Program-made: the position numbers and the translations under genes
The notes under the pieces: model-generated
Database searches by the model: none
Told to the model about the DNA's origin: nothing
Seen by the model: only the letters and a program-made list of their open reading frames with translations
Source of the DNA: WVYX01 sp039592335
GTDB lineage: Bacteria; Gemmatimonadota; Gemmatimonadetes; Gemmatimonadales; GWC2-71-9
DNA: 64,000 bases
Assembly: GCA_039592335.1 (NCBI GenBank)
Contig: JBDHBX010000003.1
Location: forward strand, 62,001-126,000
Reading direction: 5' to 3'
Part shown: positions 17,572 to 27,209 of the stretch, one piece after another
Layout of the letters: every line of letters begins with the position of its first letter
Numbering within the stretch: the first letter of the stretch is position 1

Positions 17572-19209
17572 CTACCGATCGGCGTCCGAGAGCTCGAAGA
17601 GGTGACTCTCCAGCGGCCCGAGCGATCGGAGGGGAACGTAGGCCTCGATCCGCCCGTTCTCTCCCACCCTCAGCGGCTCACCCCACGGACCGCCGAGCAG
17701 GCTCCGAACCTCGTACCGGCCCGCCGGCAGCACCAGCCCCTCTGAGGAGACGGTCACACCGGAGAGCGGCGCCGTGCCGAGGTTGACGACCGCGAGCACC
17801 ACGCAATCACCCTCGCGCCGCAAGTACGCCGCCACGGCGTCCGTGCTCGCCGCGAGCGGCAACAACTCACCGGTGCCGAGCGCCGGATGCTCCGCTCGCA
17901 AGTGGATGAGGCGGCGGTACGAGTTGAGCAACGAGTTGGGGTCGACCTCCTGCACTTCCACGTTCGCGGTGAGCGAGTCGGGCTGGAGGGGCTCCCACAC
18001 CTGGCCGTCAGTGAAGCCGGCTCCCGGCCCACGGCTCCACTGCATGGGGGTGCGCAAACGCGGGTCCGGCTTGCTGCCGGTCATCCCAATCTCCTCCCCG
18101 TAGTAGACAAACGGCAGGCCGGGCAGCGTGAGCAGGATCGTGGCCGCCAGCTTGGCGCGGGCGACGTTGCCGCCGAGCTCGGTGAGCGTACGCGTCTGGT
18201 CGTGGTTCCGGAGGAAGGGTGACCAGCGATCACTGGGTAGTTCGCGCTGCAGCCGCAGAACAGGCGGCAGGAGCGGCTGTGCAGAGCCGGTCCGCAGCGC
18301 CTCGAGAACGGCGTCGGAGACTTCGAAGGCGAAATAGGCGTCGAGCTGGTCGGGGTAGTAGGCAAGCATGGCGCCCGTGCTGTCCCACACCTCGCCAATG
18401 GTGAACGCGTCGGGCGCGGTGCTTCGGATGTAGGCAGCGAACTCGCGCAAGAACTGGTGGGTGCCGAGGGTGCCCTTCAGCCGTCCGTCCTCTTCCACGA
18501 GGTAGGGGATCGCGTCCAGGCGGAACCCGTCGACCCCGATCTCCTCGAGCCAGAACCGCGCGACCTCCCGCGCCTCCGCGCGAACGGCGCCCGTCTCGTA
18601 GTTCAGGTCCGGCATCCCGCTCCAGAAGATCCCGTAGTAGTACTCCTCGCGCGCAGGGGCACGATGCCAGACCTGCTGGCCCCAGGGACCCCGTGTTCCA
18701 GGATCGGTCGCCGACCACACGAACCAATCCCGGTACGGTGAGCCGCGGTTGAGCAACGCATCCTTGAAGTAGGGGTGCTCGCTGGACGCATGGTTCAACA
18801 CGAGGTCCACCAGCACGCGAATGCCTCGCCGGTGCGCCTCGACAACGAGACGCTTGAAATCGTCGTTGGCACCGTAATCGCGCTCGACGCGGTAGTAATC
18901 CGTCACGTCATAGCCGTGATAGCTCGGCGACTGGGCCACCGGCATGAGCCAGATGCACCGGGCACCCAGATCGCGGCGCGAGCCCGGATCCCCATCGTTG
19001 ATGTAGTCGAGCTTCTGGATGAGTCCGTTCACGTCGCCCACACCGTCGCCGTCGCTGTCGTAGAACGAGCGGACGAAGATCTCGTAGCAGACTGCGCCAC
19101 GCTTCCACCCGTGGGCGGGGGAGGCACTCACGTCCTGCGCCGCGGTCGCGGCGGGGAACACCACGAGAGTAGCGCAGAGCGCAACGATGGGACGGCGGTG
19201 CATCGGCAT
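17572..19209 (-). CDS. Secreted GH13 alpha-amylase/alpha-glucosidase family enzyme
   Basis: A 545-residue exported GH13 enzyme. ATG 19209 follows GAGG by ten bases and gives the signal MPMHRRPIVALCATLVVFPAATAAQD (here split: MHRRPIVALCATLVV, cut after AAQ); ATG 19203 is an alternative. The (beta/alpha)8 barrel starts GAVCYEIFVRSFYDSDGDGVGD. Family regions are all present: VDLVLNH, GFRLDA with nucleophile D232, IGEVW with acid/base E273, and RNHDQ with stabiliser D337. A beta-sandwich C-domain ends the protein. The DSDGDGVGD loop is the Ca site common in oligo-1,6-glucosidase and trehalose-synthase-like GH13 members, so it more likely trims maltooligosaccharides than attacks granular starch. 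No starch-binding module is seen. Confidence 0.9.
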   Translation of the reverse strand: MPMHRRPIVALCATLVVFPAATAAQDVSASPAHGWKRGAVCYEIFVRSFYDSDGDGVGDVNGLIQKLDYINDGDPGSRRDLGARCIWLMPVAQSPSYHGYDVTDYYRVERDYGANDDFKRLVVEAHRRGIRVLVDLVLNHASSEHPYFKDALLNRGSPYRDWFVWSATDPGTRGPWGQQVWHRAPAREEYYYGIFWSGMPDLNYETGAVRAEAREVARFWLEEIGVDGFRLDAIPYLVEEDGRLKGTLGTHQFLREFAAYIRSTAPDAFTIGEVWDSTGAMLAYYPDQLDAYFAFEVSDAVLEALRTGSAQPLLPPVLRLQRELPSDRWSPFLRNHDQTRTLTELGGNVARAKLAATILLTLPGLPFVYYGEEIGMTGSKPDPRLRTPMQWSRGPGAGFTDGQVWEPLQPDSLTANVEVQEVDPNSLLNSYRRLIHLRAEHPALGTGELLPLAASTDAVAAYLRREGDCVVLAVVNLGTAPLSGVTVSSEGLVLPAGRYEVRSLLGGPWGEPLRVGENGRIEAYVPLRSLGPLESHLFELSDADR

Positions 19210-19350
19210 GCAGTGAAGGCCTCGGTACGCGAACGTAGCCCCGGTTCGGCTCGGGGACAAGAATGGACCTTCTCGCGGAGGTCGCGCGCTCCACGTACAT
19301 TAGGGCTTCTGACCGCGGTTTCCTCTCACCGGGGCTTCAGGGGTACACCC

Positions 19351-21837
19351 ATGCACGTGCTCACATCGCTCATTATCACGCTGTTGCTCGTCCAGGCGGT
19401 GCAGACGCCGGTGCTGGAGTTCCCGGAGGCAGGACTGGACGATCCGGCGGCGTACGAGGGGTACTCGACGCGGTTCTTCCGGGACTCCCACCGCAACACG
19501 TTGCAGATCTATCTCAGCACCCGGAGCGGGCGCGTCGTCCACCTCTGGGCGGACGCGGCCAACGCCAGCGCCGCCTTCACGGTCCGCGATACGTTGGGCC
19601 GCCCGGCACCGCTGGTCTGGGGCGGTCCGGGGGCGATCGCGGAGCGGGACGGGCCTCGCCGTGCCATGCGGTACGTCCTCGCATCGGAGCTCGATGCGCT
19701 CGAGATCGGTTGGCTCCTGCTCGGCACCATGCGGCAGGAACGGGATTTCCAGGGCGATGACTGGCAACGGAGGCCCTACGGCGATTCCTGCTTCGTCCTG
19801 GCCGAGCTGACGGATCTGATCGGCAGCCTGGAACGTCTTCCCGCCGAGGAGCGTGGGCGCCATCTCTCGCTCCTGAATGCCCGCGATCTCGCGGCGCTGA
19901 GGTCCCGGGTGGAACCGCACGTGACACTGACTCATGACGACACCGCCTGGATCGTCCTGGTCGAGCACACGACCCTGGATGGCCGGAATCACATGACGCT
20001 CGAGCTGCGCGGCGACTTGAGTGCGTCGACTGCCAGCCTCGCGGGCGACGTGGTCTCGCTGCGCACGCGCGCTGACGGTGGAATCCGGTTCGACGTGACC
20101 GTCACCAGTGACGGCCCGACCCTGACGCCACTCGATCGCGACAAGATCTTCAACGAAGCGTTTGACGCATTCTACGCCCGTCAACGGATCGTGTCCGACA
20201 GCCTGCGCCGGGTTCTATCACCGACGGACTACGCTCGGGACCCCAGGGTCACCGCCTTCCGGCGGCTCGATCGCGAGGTCCGCGCTCTCGAGCTGCTGAG
20301 CTCCGAAGAGAAACTGATGGCAGGGTTGCCGAACTTCGCCACGTACTTCGGCCGGGACATGATGATGGCAGCGCTCATGCTCGAGCCGATCGCGTCGGTG
20401 GACCTCCAAGAGCACGTGATCGCGAGTGTGCTCCGCAAGCTGGCGCAGTCGGGTGACGTGAGTCATGAGGAAGCCTTGGGCGGCCAAGCGATCCGCGAGA
20501 ACGCCGCGGAGTACACCAAGCTGATCCGGGCCTGGGAGGAGGCGCGCGGAGGCGACCCGGCCGCGGCCGCCGAGTACCTCGCCCGGGCCCGTGCGGTGCT
20601 CGGGAATCTGCAGGCTGTTCGCGAAAACTACCGCATGATCGACGACGACTTCCAGCTGCCGGTACTCGTCGACCGATACCTCGAGCGCTCCGATGTTCCT
20701 GCTTCGAGGAAGCGCCGCTTCCTCAGCCAGACAAGCCCGAACGGACTGCCGCGGCTGGACGCTCTCGTCCGGAACCTCGCCCTCGTGGCTGAGCTCGCGC
20801 GTCCCTACGCCGAGCAGCCGACGGCCACCAACCTGGTCGGGTTCCGCCACCGTGATGACGATGGCTGGCTCCCCGGCAGCTGGCGCGATAGTCGCGCGGG
20901 GTACGGCAACGGCCGCTTCGCGATGGATGTGAACGTGGTGTGGGTCCCCAAGGCGCTGGAGGCTTCTGAGAGGATCCTGCAAACGGTGCATGCCCTCGGT
21001 CTCTCCGCGGAGGAAGCACTGTCGCGCGTGCCGATAGATGCCTCAGCACTCGAGACGCACCTGCGCGATCCGGAGACGCTCCGCGCAGCGATCAGCACGT
21101 GGGGCGGCGCCCGCCGGCACTTTGAGGTGCGTCTCGACCCGGACGCCATTCGCAGGCAAGTGGATGGGTCGCTCGCAGCGCTGTCGGGCCCGGAAGGTGA
21201 CTACTGGCGGCGACGCCTCCACGAAGACAGCGCCGCCGCACGCCCGCTGGCGTTTCTGGCGCTCTCCCTTGACAGCGTCGGCCGGCCGATTCCCGCCGCC
21301 AATACCGACCCGGCCACCGACCTCTTCCTCGAGGAGTACACCGAGGAGATCCTGCGTGGGGCAGCCGATCCGGCGGCGGTGGTGGAAATGCTCGACGTCT
21401 TCGTGCGGCCGTATCCGGTCGGGTTGTTCGTCGAGGGTCTGGGGCCACTCGTCGTGAACGACGCGTACGCGAGCCCCACGGTGCAGCAACGTTTTCGCGA
21501 CGACCCCTACCAATCGCCGCGTGTGGTCTGGGGCCGTGAGGTGAACCTGCTGTTCCTGGGCCTCGCCCAGCAGATCGAGGCTGCTTACGACGCGTCCGGC
21601 CGATTGCGCAGCGAGAGTGAGGCGGTACGCTCGTACGTGGAGGCGCTGCGCCATACGCTCGAGACCACGCGACAGGCGGTCGAGACCTCGGGCCTGCGAC
21701 ACAACGAGCTGTGGAGCTACCGCATCGATGGCGCCACACTCCGCCCGGTCCGCTACGGTGAGAGCTCCGACATCCAGCTGTGGAACGTGACCGCCCTCGC
21801 CGTTCGCTTCCTGCTCGACAGGGTGCCGCCGCGGTGA
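19351..21837 (+). CDS. Exported six-hairpin glycosidase-like protein, family not recognised
   Basis: An 828-residue protein; ATG 19351 follows CAGGGGT and gives a short signal-like segment (MHVLTSLIITLLLVQAVQTP). The frame is open far upstream but that part overlaps the opposite GH13 gene and is non-coding. The N-terminal third is a beta-rich domain; from about 300 on it reads as an (alpha/alpha)6 toroid like those of GH15/GH63/GH37 enzymes, with acidic and aromatic patches typical of their active sites: NFATYFGRDMMMAALML, DDGWLPGSWRDSRAGYGNG and MDVNVVWVPKALEA. I cannot assign a CAZy family or catalytic pair. It is translationally coupled (GTGA overlap) to the next gene, so it probably acts on the sugar bound by that lipoprotein. 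Confidence 0.65.
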   Translation: MHVLTSLIITLLLVQAVQTPVLEFPEAGLDDPAAYEGYSTRFFRDSHRNTLQIYLSTRSGRVVHLWADAANASAAFTVRDTLGRPAPLVWGGPGAIAERDGPRRAMRYVLASELDALEIGWLLLGTMRQERDFQGDDWQRRPYGDSCFVLAELTDLIGSLERLPAEERGRHLSLLNARDLAALRSRVEPHVTLTHDDTAWIVLVEHTTLDGRNHMTLELRGDLSASTASLAGDVVSLRTRADGGIRFDVTVTSDGPTLTPLDRDKIFNEAFDAFYARQRIVSDSLRRVLSPTDYARDPRVTAFRRLDREVRALELLSSEEKLMAGLPNFATYFGRDMMMAALMLEPIASVDLQEHVIASVLRKLAQSGDVSHEEALGGQAIRENAAEYTKLIRAWEEARGGDPAAAAEYLARARAVLGNLQAVRENYRMIDDDFQLPVLVDRYLERSDVPASRKRRFLSQTSPNGLPRLDALVRNLALVAELARPYAEQPTATNLVGFRHRDDDGWLPGSWRDSRAGYGNGRFAMDVNVVWVPKALEASERILQTVHALGLSAEEALSRVPIDASALETHLRDPETLRAAISTWGGARRHFEVRLDPDAIRRQVDGSLAALSGPEGDYWRRRLHEDSAAARPLAFLALSLDSVGRPIPAANTDPATDLFLEEYTEEILRGAADPAAVVEMLDVFVRPYPVGLFVEGLGPLVVNDAYASPTVQQRFRDDPYQSPRVVWGREVNLLFLGLAQQIEAAYDASGRLRSESEAVRSYVEALRHTLETTRQAVETSGLRHNELWSYRIDGATLRPVRYGESSDIQLWNVTALAVRFLLDRVPPR

Positions 21838-24425
21838 GGGACGGCGGCTTCATCCGAGCGGCCGCCGCCGCAGCCTTGATGATTGTGGGCTGCGGGCGGG
21901 GCCCGCCGCCAGTCGCCGTTCCGTCCGGCGCGAAGCCCATCGAGCTGCGCCTGGACCACCTGCGTCACCTCGGTTTCGACGTAACCGTTGCCGGACGGCC
22001 CGCGCGCGCCGTCGCACTCTACGCAGAAGCGCCCGACTACCGCCCGGTCGGCTCTCCGGAGCGCGACGGCTTCGAGGGACTCGCTGCCGTGGACGACGCG
22101 GCACGCGCTGCCGTTGTCTACCTGCGGCACTTCGAGCAGACTGCCGACCCGCGTTCCAAACAGGAGGCCCTGGGCCTCCTAATGTTCGTGGCGGCGATGG
22201 AGCAAGGGGACGGCGAGTTCCTCAACTTCGTCCACGCAGACGGGACACCGAACCGCGCGGCCCCGACCAGCCGGAAATCCTTCTCCTACTGGGCGGCTCG
22301 CGCGCTGTGGGCCATGGGAGAGGCAGTCCGGGTCCTGGGTCCCGACGACCCGGATGTCGACGTTCTGCGACCGACGCTGGAGCGTGTGCTGTCCAGACTC
22401 GCGCGCGATGTCGAGCGCGGCCGCCTGGTCGGTGGATCGGCAACCGCCACCGCCGAGGCGCTGCTCGGACTGCTGTCCGTGCACCAGGTGGAGCCGACAC
22501 CGGAGCGTGCCGACCTCGCCAGTCGCACCGCCGACCTGCTCGTGCCGCTGGCGCAGGGAGATGCCGACACCCCTCCCTGGGGTGCGCGTATCGATCCCGC
22601 AGAGGGCGTCTGGCACGCATGGGGTGCACGCTCGGCGCAGGCCCTGGCATTGGCGGGGCGCGTGCTTGACCGGCGTGACCTCATCGAGGCCGCACAGCGC
22701 GAGGCCGACCAACTCTGGGTGCGGTTTCTGCTCGCGGGCGAGATCCCGGCGTCGGTATCCGCAGACGGAACCACCACGCCCTTCCCGCAGATCGCCTACG
22801 GCGTTTCCCCCGTAGTCGAGGGCTACCTCGCCGTGGCCGAGGCCACCGGGGAACCCCGCTACGGGGTCATGGCCGGCCTGACGGCCGGTTGGTTTCTGGG
22901 AGCCAACCGGTCCGGAGCCACGATGTACGACACCGCCACCGGCCGGACCTTCGATGGCCTGACGGGTCCTTCGGCTGCACAAGTGAACCGCAATTCGGGC
23001 GCGGAGTCGACCATCGAGGCGCTGCTCGCGCTCGCCGCAGTAGCCAGACGTCCGGAGGCCGCCGTCTACCTCGGCTACCGCCCCATGGATCCCGTCGTCC
23101 CATCCCCCGCAGACCCGCCGGCGGAACGGGAGTTCGTCGGGCCGGACGGCGGACGCGTAGCGGTGTCGCGGCGGGGAGCAACGTTCGCCGTTGAGGAGCG
23201 GGCCAGCGAGAGCGCGATCGAGCTGACGTACTGGCCGGCGGCGAACCCCTTCGAAGTCGACCTCGCGCGGCGACTGGCTGCGGCATGGAACGCCGCGCAC
23301 CCAGATATGCAGGTACGCGTCCAACCGATCCCCGCCGGCCGCTCCTCCGAGGAAGTCTTGCTGGCGGCGGTCGTCGGAAACGCGACTCCGGACGTATGCT
23401 CCAACGTCTCCTCAGCACTCCTGGGGCGCCTCGTGCGGGCAGGCGCCGTCGTTCGCCTCGACGAACTGGCCGCTACCGCCGCTCGCTTCGGCGAGCGCGC
23501 CAGCGAACCGATGCTCGCGCCGCTGAGGCTTCCCGACGGCGGTGTCTACGCCATGCCGTGGAAGACCAACCCGATGATGCTGATGTACAACGTCGGGCAG
23601 CTCGCCGAGGCAGGAGTGGCGCCTCCCGGCACACACAGCGAGCTGCTCGACGCACTCCGCCGGCTGGCGCGCGACACCGACGGCGACGGACGCCTGGATC
23701 GCTGGGGATTCTGGGCGCGGCTCAAGACCACGTGGTTCGAGCGCTTCTACGACTTCTACCCGCTGTACCTGGCCGCGTCGGACGGGCGCACGCTGGTGTC
23801 ACGAGGCGAAGTCGTCTTCGAGAACGAGGCAGCCGTTACGGCCATCGAGGTGCTGCGCCAGGCCTTCGCCGAGGAACTCCTGCCGCGCTCCAATTTCGAG
23901 GGACGCGACCCGTTCATGGATGGGACGGTGGCCATGAAGGTCGTCGGTCCATGGTTCGTGAAGGAACTGGAGGAGCTGAAGGTACCGGGGCTGCGGTACG
24001 ACGTGAGTCCGATCCCGGTGCCGGATGGCGCTGATCCGGATGCGGCCTACGCCTTCGCCGATCTCAAGAACATTGCGGTCTTTTCGACGACGCGGCATCC
24101 CGTGGCCGCCGCCCGGTTCGTGGCCTTCCTGACGTCGCCGGAAGCCGACCGGCTGATGATCGAGGAGGCCGCCCAGCTCCCGTACCGCCGCGCGCTGGCG
24201 TCGGACGGCCGCTTCGCGGAAGCGCTCACGCGCTGGCCAACCCTCCAGGCCTACGCGACGCGCGCGGACCGGGGCCGTGACATTGACCTCGATCCCGACA
24301 TCGTGGAAGTCTTCGACATCCTCTCGGAGGCCTATGAGGCCGCGGCGATCTACGGTACCGTGCCACCGGCACGGGCCGTGCGGGAAGCCGCGGCGGAGGC
24401 CCGGGCGGTGCTGCGTGCGCGCTGA
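21834..24425 (+). CDS. Fusion lipoprotein: six-hairpin domain + ABC sugar-binding protein
   Basis: An 863-residue lipoprotein. GTG 21834 overlaps the previous stop (GTGA) and gives RAAAAAALMIVGC with cysteine at 20. Residues about 35-430 are all-alpha with repeated hairpins (GFEGLAAVDDAARAAVVYLR, SYWAARALWAMGEAVRVLG, NRNSGAESTIEALLALAAV), resembling an (alpha/alpha)6 enzyme domain. From about 460 to the end it is a family 1 extracellular solute-binding protein: IELTYWPAANPFEVDLARRL, PDVCSNVSSALLGRL, YAMPWKTNPMMLMYNVGQLA, MDGTVAMKVVGPWF, and ARFVAFLTSPEADRLM. It is followed by two permeases and an ATPase and is the only binding protein of that operon, so the fused form must serve the transporter. 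A lipoprotein that both processes and delivers sugar is inferred. The joint is in one open frame with no lesion. Confidence 0.82.
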   Translation: MRDGGFIRAAAAAALMIVGCGRGPPPVAVPSGAKPIELRLDHLRHLGFDVTVAGRPARAVALYAEAPDYRPVGSPERDGFEGLAAVDDAARAAVVYLRHFEQTADPRSKQEALGLLMFVAAMEQGDGEFLNFVHADGTPNRAAPTSRKSFSYWAARALWAMGEAVRVLGPDDPDVDVLRPTLERVLSRLARDVERGRLVGGSATATAEALLGLLSVHQVEPTPERADLASRTADLLVPLAQGDADTPPWGARIDPAEGVWHAWGARSAQALALAGRVLDRRDLIEAAQREADQLWVRFLLAGEIPASVSADGTTTPFPQIAYGVSPVVEGYLAVAEATGEPRYGVMAGLTAGWFLGANRSGATMYDTATGRTFDGLTGPSAAQVNRNSGAESTIEALLALAAVARRPEAAVYLGYRPMDPVVPSPADPPAEREFVGPDGGRVAVSRRGATFAVEERASESAIELTYWPAANPFEVDLARRLAAAWNAAHPDMQVRVQPIPAGRSSEEVLLAAVVGNATPDVCSNVSSALLGRLVRAGAVVRLDELAATAARFGERASEPMLAPLRLPDGGVYAMPWKTNPMMLMYNVGQLAEAGVAPPGTHSELLDALRRLARDTDGDGRLDRWGFWARLKTTWFERFYDFYPLYLAASDGRTLVSRGEVVFENEAAVTAIEVLRQAFAEELLPRSNFEGRDPFMDGTVAMKVVGPWFVKELEELKVPGLRYDVSPIPVPDGADPDAAYAFADLKNIAVFSTTRHPVAAARFVAFLTSPEADRLMIEEAAQLPYRRALASDGRFAEALTRWPTLQAYATRADRGRDIDLDPDIVEVFDILSEAYEAAAIYGTVPPARAVREAAAEARAVLRAR

Positions 24426-25278
24426 GGCCCGCTCCGGCTTGTTCCTGTCGGCGCCGTACACGGCGTTCCTGCTGCTGTTCGCGCTCTACCCGATCGGTTT
24501 CTCCGTCGTTCTCGTGCTGCTCAATTGGGACCTCGTCACTGCCCCGAGCTTCGCGGGCCTCGATAACGTCCAGCACCTGGTCGGCGATGCTCGCTTCTGG
24601 CAGGCCGTCGTCAACACCCTCGTGTTTCTGGCGGTCCACCTGCCGCTCCAGATCATCGTCGCGCTGACCCTCGCCTGGGCCCTCGACCGGCCGCTGCTCT
24701 TCCGCTCGTTCTGGCGGGCCGCCTTCTTCCTTCCCGTGGTCGTATCCGGAGCGGCAGTGACCATCCTGTGGAGCGCCCTTTACGCCACCGACGTGGGGCT
24801 CATTAACGGACTGCTCGCTCGGCTCGATCTCGGCCCGGTCCCCTGGCTGACCGATCCCGCCATCGCGATGCCAGCGATCGCCGTCATGGCCACCTGGAAG
24901 AACGTGGGGTTCTACGTCGTCATCTACCTCGCGGGCCTGCAGAACGTCCCGCGAAGCTGCCACGAGGCGATCGAGCTGGAGGGGGCGACGGCCTGGCAGA
25001 GCTTCCGGCACGTCACGCTACCGCTCCTCAAGCCCCAGACCTTGCTGGTCGTAACGCTCTCCACGATCAACGGCTTCCAACTTTTCATCGAGCCGTACAT
25101 CTTGACCGGCGGAGGCCCGCTGCGGCGGACGCTGTCGATCGTTCTCTACATGTACCGCAACGCCTTTTCATACCAGAAGATGGGCTACGCGGCCACGCTC
25201 GGCCTGGCCCTGGCACTGCTCATCGCGGCCGTTCTCGTGGTCCAACGCCGGATCATCGGGAGCGCGGAGGAGGCATGA
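24415..25278 (+). CDS. ABC sugar transporter permease, MalF/UgpA type
   Basis: A 287-residue inner-membrane permease. The start is probably GTG 24415, overlapping the end of the binding-protein gene by 11 bases; the frame runs further up without membrane character. Six hydrophobic segments are seen, the first at SAPYTAFLLLFALYPIGFSV. The cytoplasmic EAA loop that docks the ATPase is AIELEGATAWQSFRHVTLPLL at about residue 190-210. It forms the channel with the next gene product. Sugar specificity cannot be read; di- or oligosaccharide uptake is usual for this family. Confidence 0.92.
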   Translation: MRAEARSGLFLSAPYTAFLLLFALYPIGFSVVLVLLNWDLVTAPSFAGLDNVQHLVGDARFWQAVVNTLVFLAVHLPLQIIVALTLAWALDRPLLFRSFWRAAFFLPVVVSGAAVTILWSALYATDVGLINGLLARLDLGPVPWLTDPAIAMPAIAVMATWKNVGFYVVIYLAGLQNVPRSCHEAIELEGATAWQSFRHVTLPLLKPQTLLVVTLSTINGFQLFIEPYILTGGGPLRRTLSIVLYMYRNAFSYQKMGYAATLGLALALLIAAVLVVQRRIIGSAEEA

Positions 25279-26087
25279 GGCGCGCGGTCTTCTACGTCGT
25301 ACTGGCGCTGGCGGCCGTGGCGTTCCTCTATCCCTTCCTGTGGATGGCAGCCACCACCTTCAAGTCACCCGCCGAGGTGGGGGGGCTCTCGCTGCTGCCC
25401 GACCAGCTGACTCTCGACAACTACCGCCTGATGTGGGCCCGCGCCCCCTTCGGACGCGCGCTATTCAACAGCCTGTTCGTGGCCACGACCATCACGCTCT
25501 CGGTGCTCGTCTTCGGGTCGGCCGCGGCCTACGCCCTGGCGCGACTCAGCTTTCCCGGGCGCCGTGTCCTCAACACCGTCACGGTCGCGGTCCTGCTCGT
25601 GCCGGCGCAGCTCACGCTGATCCCGATGTACACCCTGATCGTGCAGCTTGGCTGGGTCGACAGCTACGCGGCGCTGATCGCGCCCTTCGCCTTCAACGCG
25701 ACGGCGATCCTGATCCTGCGGCAATTCTTTCTGCAAGTGCCCCGCTCGCTCATGGACGCGGCGCGGCTGGACGGGATGGGAGAGCTGCGCATCCTGTTCA
25801 CCGTCTTCTGGCCGCTGGCGAAAGCGCCGCTGGCGATGGTTGGCATCCTCACCTTCATGGGCGCGTGGAACGAGGTCCTGTGGCCGCTGCTGGTCGTGCG
25901 GGATGAGCAGCTCATGACGCTGCCGCAGCTCCTGACCGTCTTCTCCCTGGGGGGCGGTGCCGGCCCCCGCGCGCTCGCCACGAAGCTCGCCGCGGCGATG
26001 GTGCTCGTGGTACCCGTGGTGGTCGCCTACACCTTCCTCCAGCGCTTCTTCATCGAGAGCCTGGCAAGCACCGGGATCAAGGGGTAG
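25275..26087 (+). CDS. ABC sugar transporter permease, MalG/UgpE type
   Basis: A 270-residue permease whose ATG overlaps the preceding stop (ATGA), so the two are coupled. Six membrane segments start with FYVVLALAAVAFLYPFLWMA; the motif TTFKSPAEV after TM1 is typical of CUT1 MalG-type partners. The EAA loop is AARLDGMGELRILFTVFWPL near residue 160-185. It pairs with the MalF-type protein to form the membrane pore. Confidence 0.93.
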   Translation: MRRAVFYVVLALAAVAFLYPFLWMAATTFKSPAEVGGLSLLPDQLTLDNYRLMWARAPFGRALFNSLFVATTITLSVLVFGSAAAYALARLSFPGRRVLNTVTVAVLLVPAQLTLIPMYTLIVQLGWVDSYAALIAPFAFNATAILILRQFFLQVPRSLMDAARLDGMGELRILFTVFWPLAKAPLAMVGILTFMGAWNEVLWPLLVVRDEQLMTLPQLLTVFSLGGGAGPRALATKLAAAMVLVVPVVVAYTFLQRFFIESLASTGIKG

Positions 26088-26090
26088 AGC

Positions 26091-27194
26091 GTGGCCAGCG
26101 TCTCCTTTGAGCACGTGCGGAAGGACTTTGGGACCGCGACCGTCGTCCGGGACTTCGACCTCGAAGTGGCCGACGGTGAGCTGGTGGTCCTGGTGGGGGG
26201 ATCCGGATGCGGCAAATCGACGATCCTGCGGATGCTCGCGGGGCTCGAGAGCGTCACGAGCGGGATCGTCCGCATCGGCGAGCGGGAGGTCACGCACCTG
26301 CCGCCCCGGGAGCGCGACGTGGCCATGGTTTTCCAGGACTACGCGCTCTACCCTCACCTGACGGCACGCGGGAACATCTCCCTCGGTTTGCGCCTGCGGA
26401 AGGTCCCGAAAGCGGAGATCGACCGCCGGGTGCGCTGGGCGGCGGAGATCCTGGAGCTCCAGCCGCTCCTGGATCGCAAGCCGAAGCAGATGTCCGGGGG
26501 GCAGCGGCAGCGAATCGCCATGGGACGAGCGATGGTCCGGGAGCCCGCCGTGTTCTTGTTCGATGAGCCGTTGTCCAACCTCGACGCCCACTTGCGCGGC
26601 CAGATGCGTCACGAAATTGCCCGAATGCAGCAGCGTGTCGGGACCACGGCCCTATACGTGACGCATGACCAGATGGAGGCCATGACGCTGGGCGATCGGC
26701 TGGTAGTCCTCGACGGCGGGCGCATCCGGCAAGTGGGCCGCCCGATCGACGTCTACGAGGCGCCGGCGAACAAGTTCGTGGCCGGCTTCATCGGCACCCC
26801 ACCCATGAACTTCCTGGAGGGGCGCCTGGAGCGCGAGCGTGATGACCTCGCGTTCGTCTCCGACGTCTTGAGGATTCCGCTTGCGGCCGAGCGGTGCCCC
26901 GGCCCCTCCGCCGAGTCCGGCGAGGCGGTCACCCTCGGCGTGCGCCCCGAGGATCTCACCCTGGCCGACGCGCCGGCGCCGGCCACACTCCATGGACAGC
27001 TCATCCTGGCCGAGGTCTTGGGTGCCACAACGCACCTGCATGTCGAGGTGGGAGGCCGACGACTGATCGCCGCGGTCCCCAGCGGACCGGCGCCGGCGCC
27101 GGGTGCGGCGGTCAACCTGTCCAGCGACCCGCACCGGCTACACCTTTTCGCAGCCGACGGCTCATCGCTGCTGCAGGACAGCCACGATGCGTGA
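26091..27194 (+). CDS. ABC sugar transporter ATPase, MsmK/UgpC type
   Basis: A 367-residue ATPase starting at GTG 26091, three bases after the permease stop. It shows Walker A GGSGCGKST (about 38-46), Q-loop VFQDYALYPHL, signature MSGGQRQR, Walker B VFLFDEPLSNLDA and switch histidine VTHDQMEAM. The C-terminal 120 residues form the TOBE regulatory domain of the MalK/UgpC class (VTLGVRPEDLTL). It powers the import system encoded just upstream. Some ATPases of this class are shared by several sugar transporters; none other is in the window. Confidence 0.94.
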   Translation: MASVSFEHVRKDFGTATVVRDFDLEVADGELVVLVGGSGCGKSTILRMLAGLESVTSGIVRIGEREVTHLPPRERDVAMVFQDYALYPHLTARGNISLGLRLRKVPKAEIDRRVRWAAEILELQPLLDRKPKQMSGGQRQRIAMGRAMVREPAVFLFDEPLSNLDAHLRGQMRHEIARMQQRVGTTALYVTHDQMEAMTLGDRLVVLDGGRIRQVGRPIDVYEAPANKFVAGFIGTPPMNFLEGRLERERDDLAFVSDVLRIPLAAERCPGPSAESGEAVTLGVRPEDLTLADAPAPATLHGQLILAEVLGATTHLHVEVGGRRLIAAVPSGPAPAPGAAVNLSSDPHRLHLFAADGSSLLQDSHDA

Positions 27195-27209
27195 CTCGAT
27201 GCGAGGAAC

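Noticed and set aside
18775..19350. Upstream extension of the six-hairpin protein by 192 codons
   Set aside because: It lies opposite the GH13 gene, is not protein-like, and the ATG at 19351 has both a ribosome site and a signal segment.
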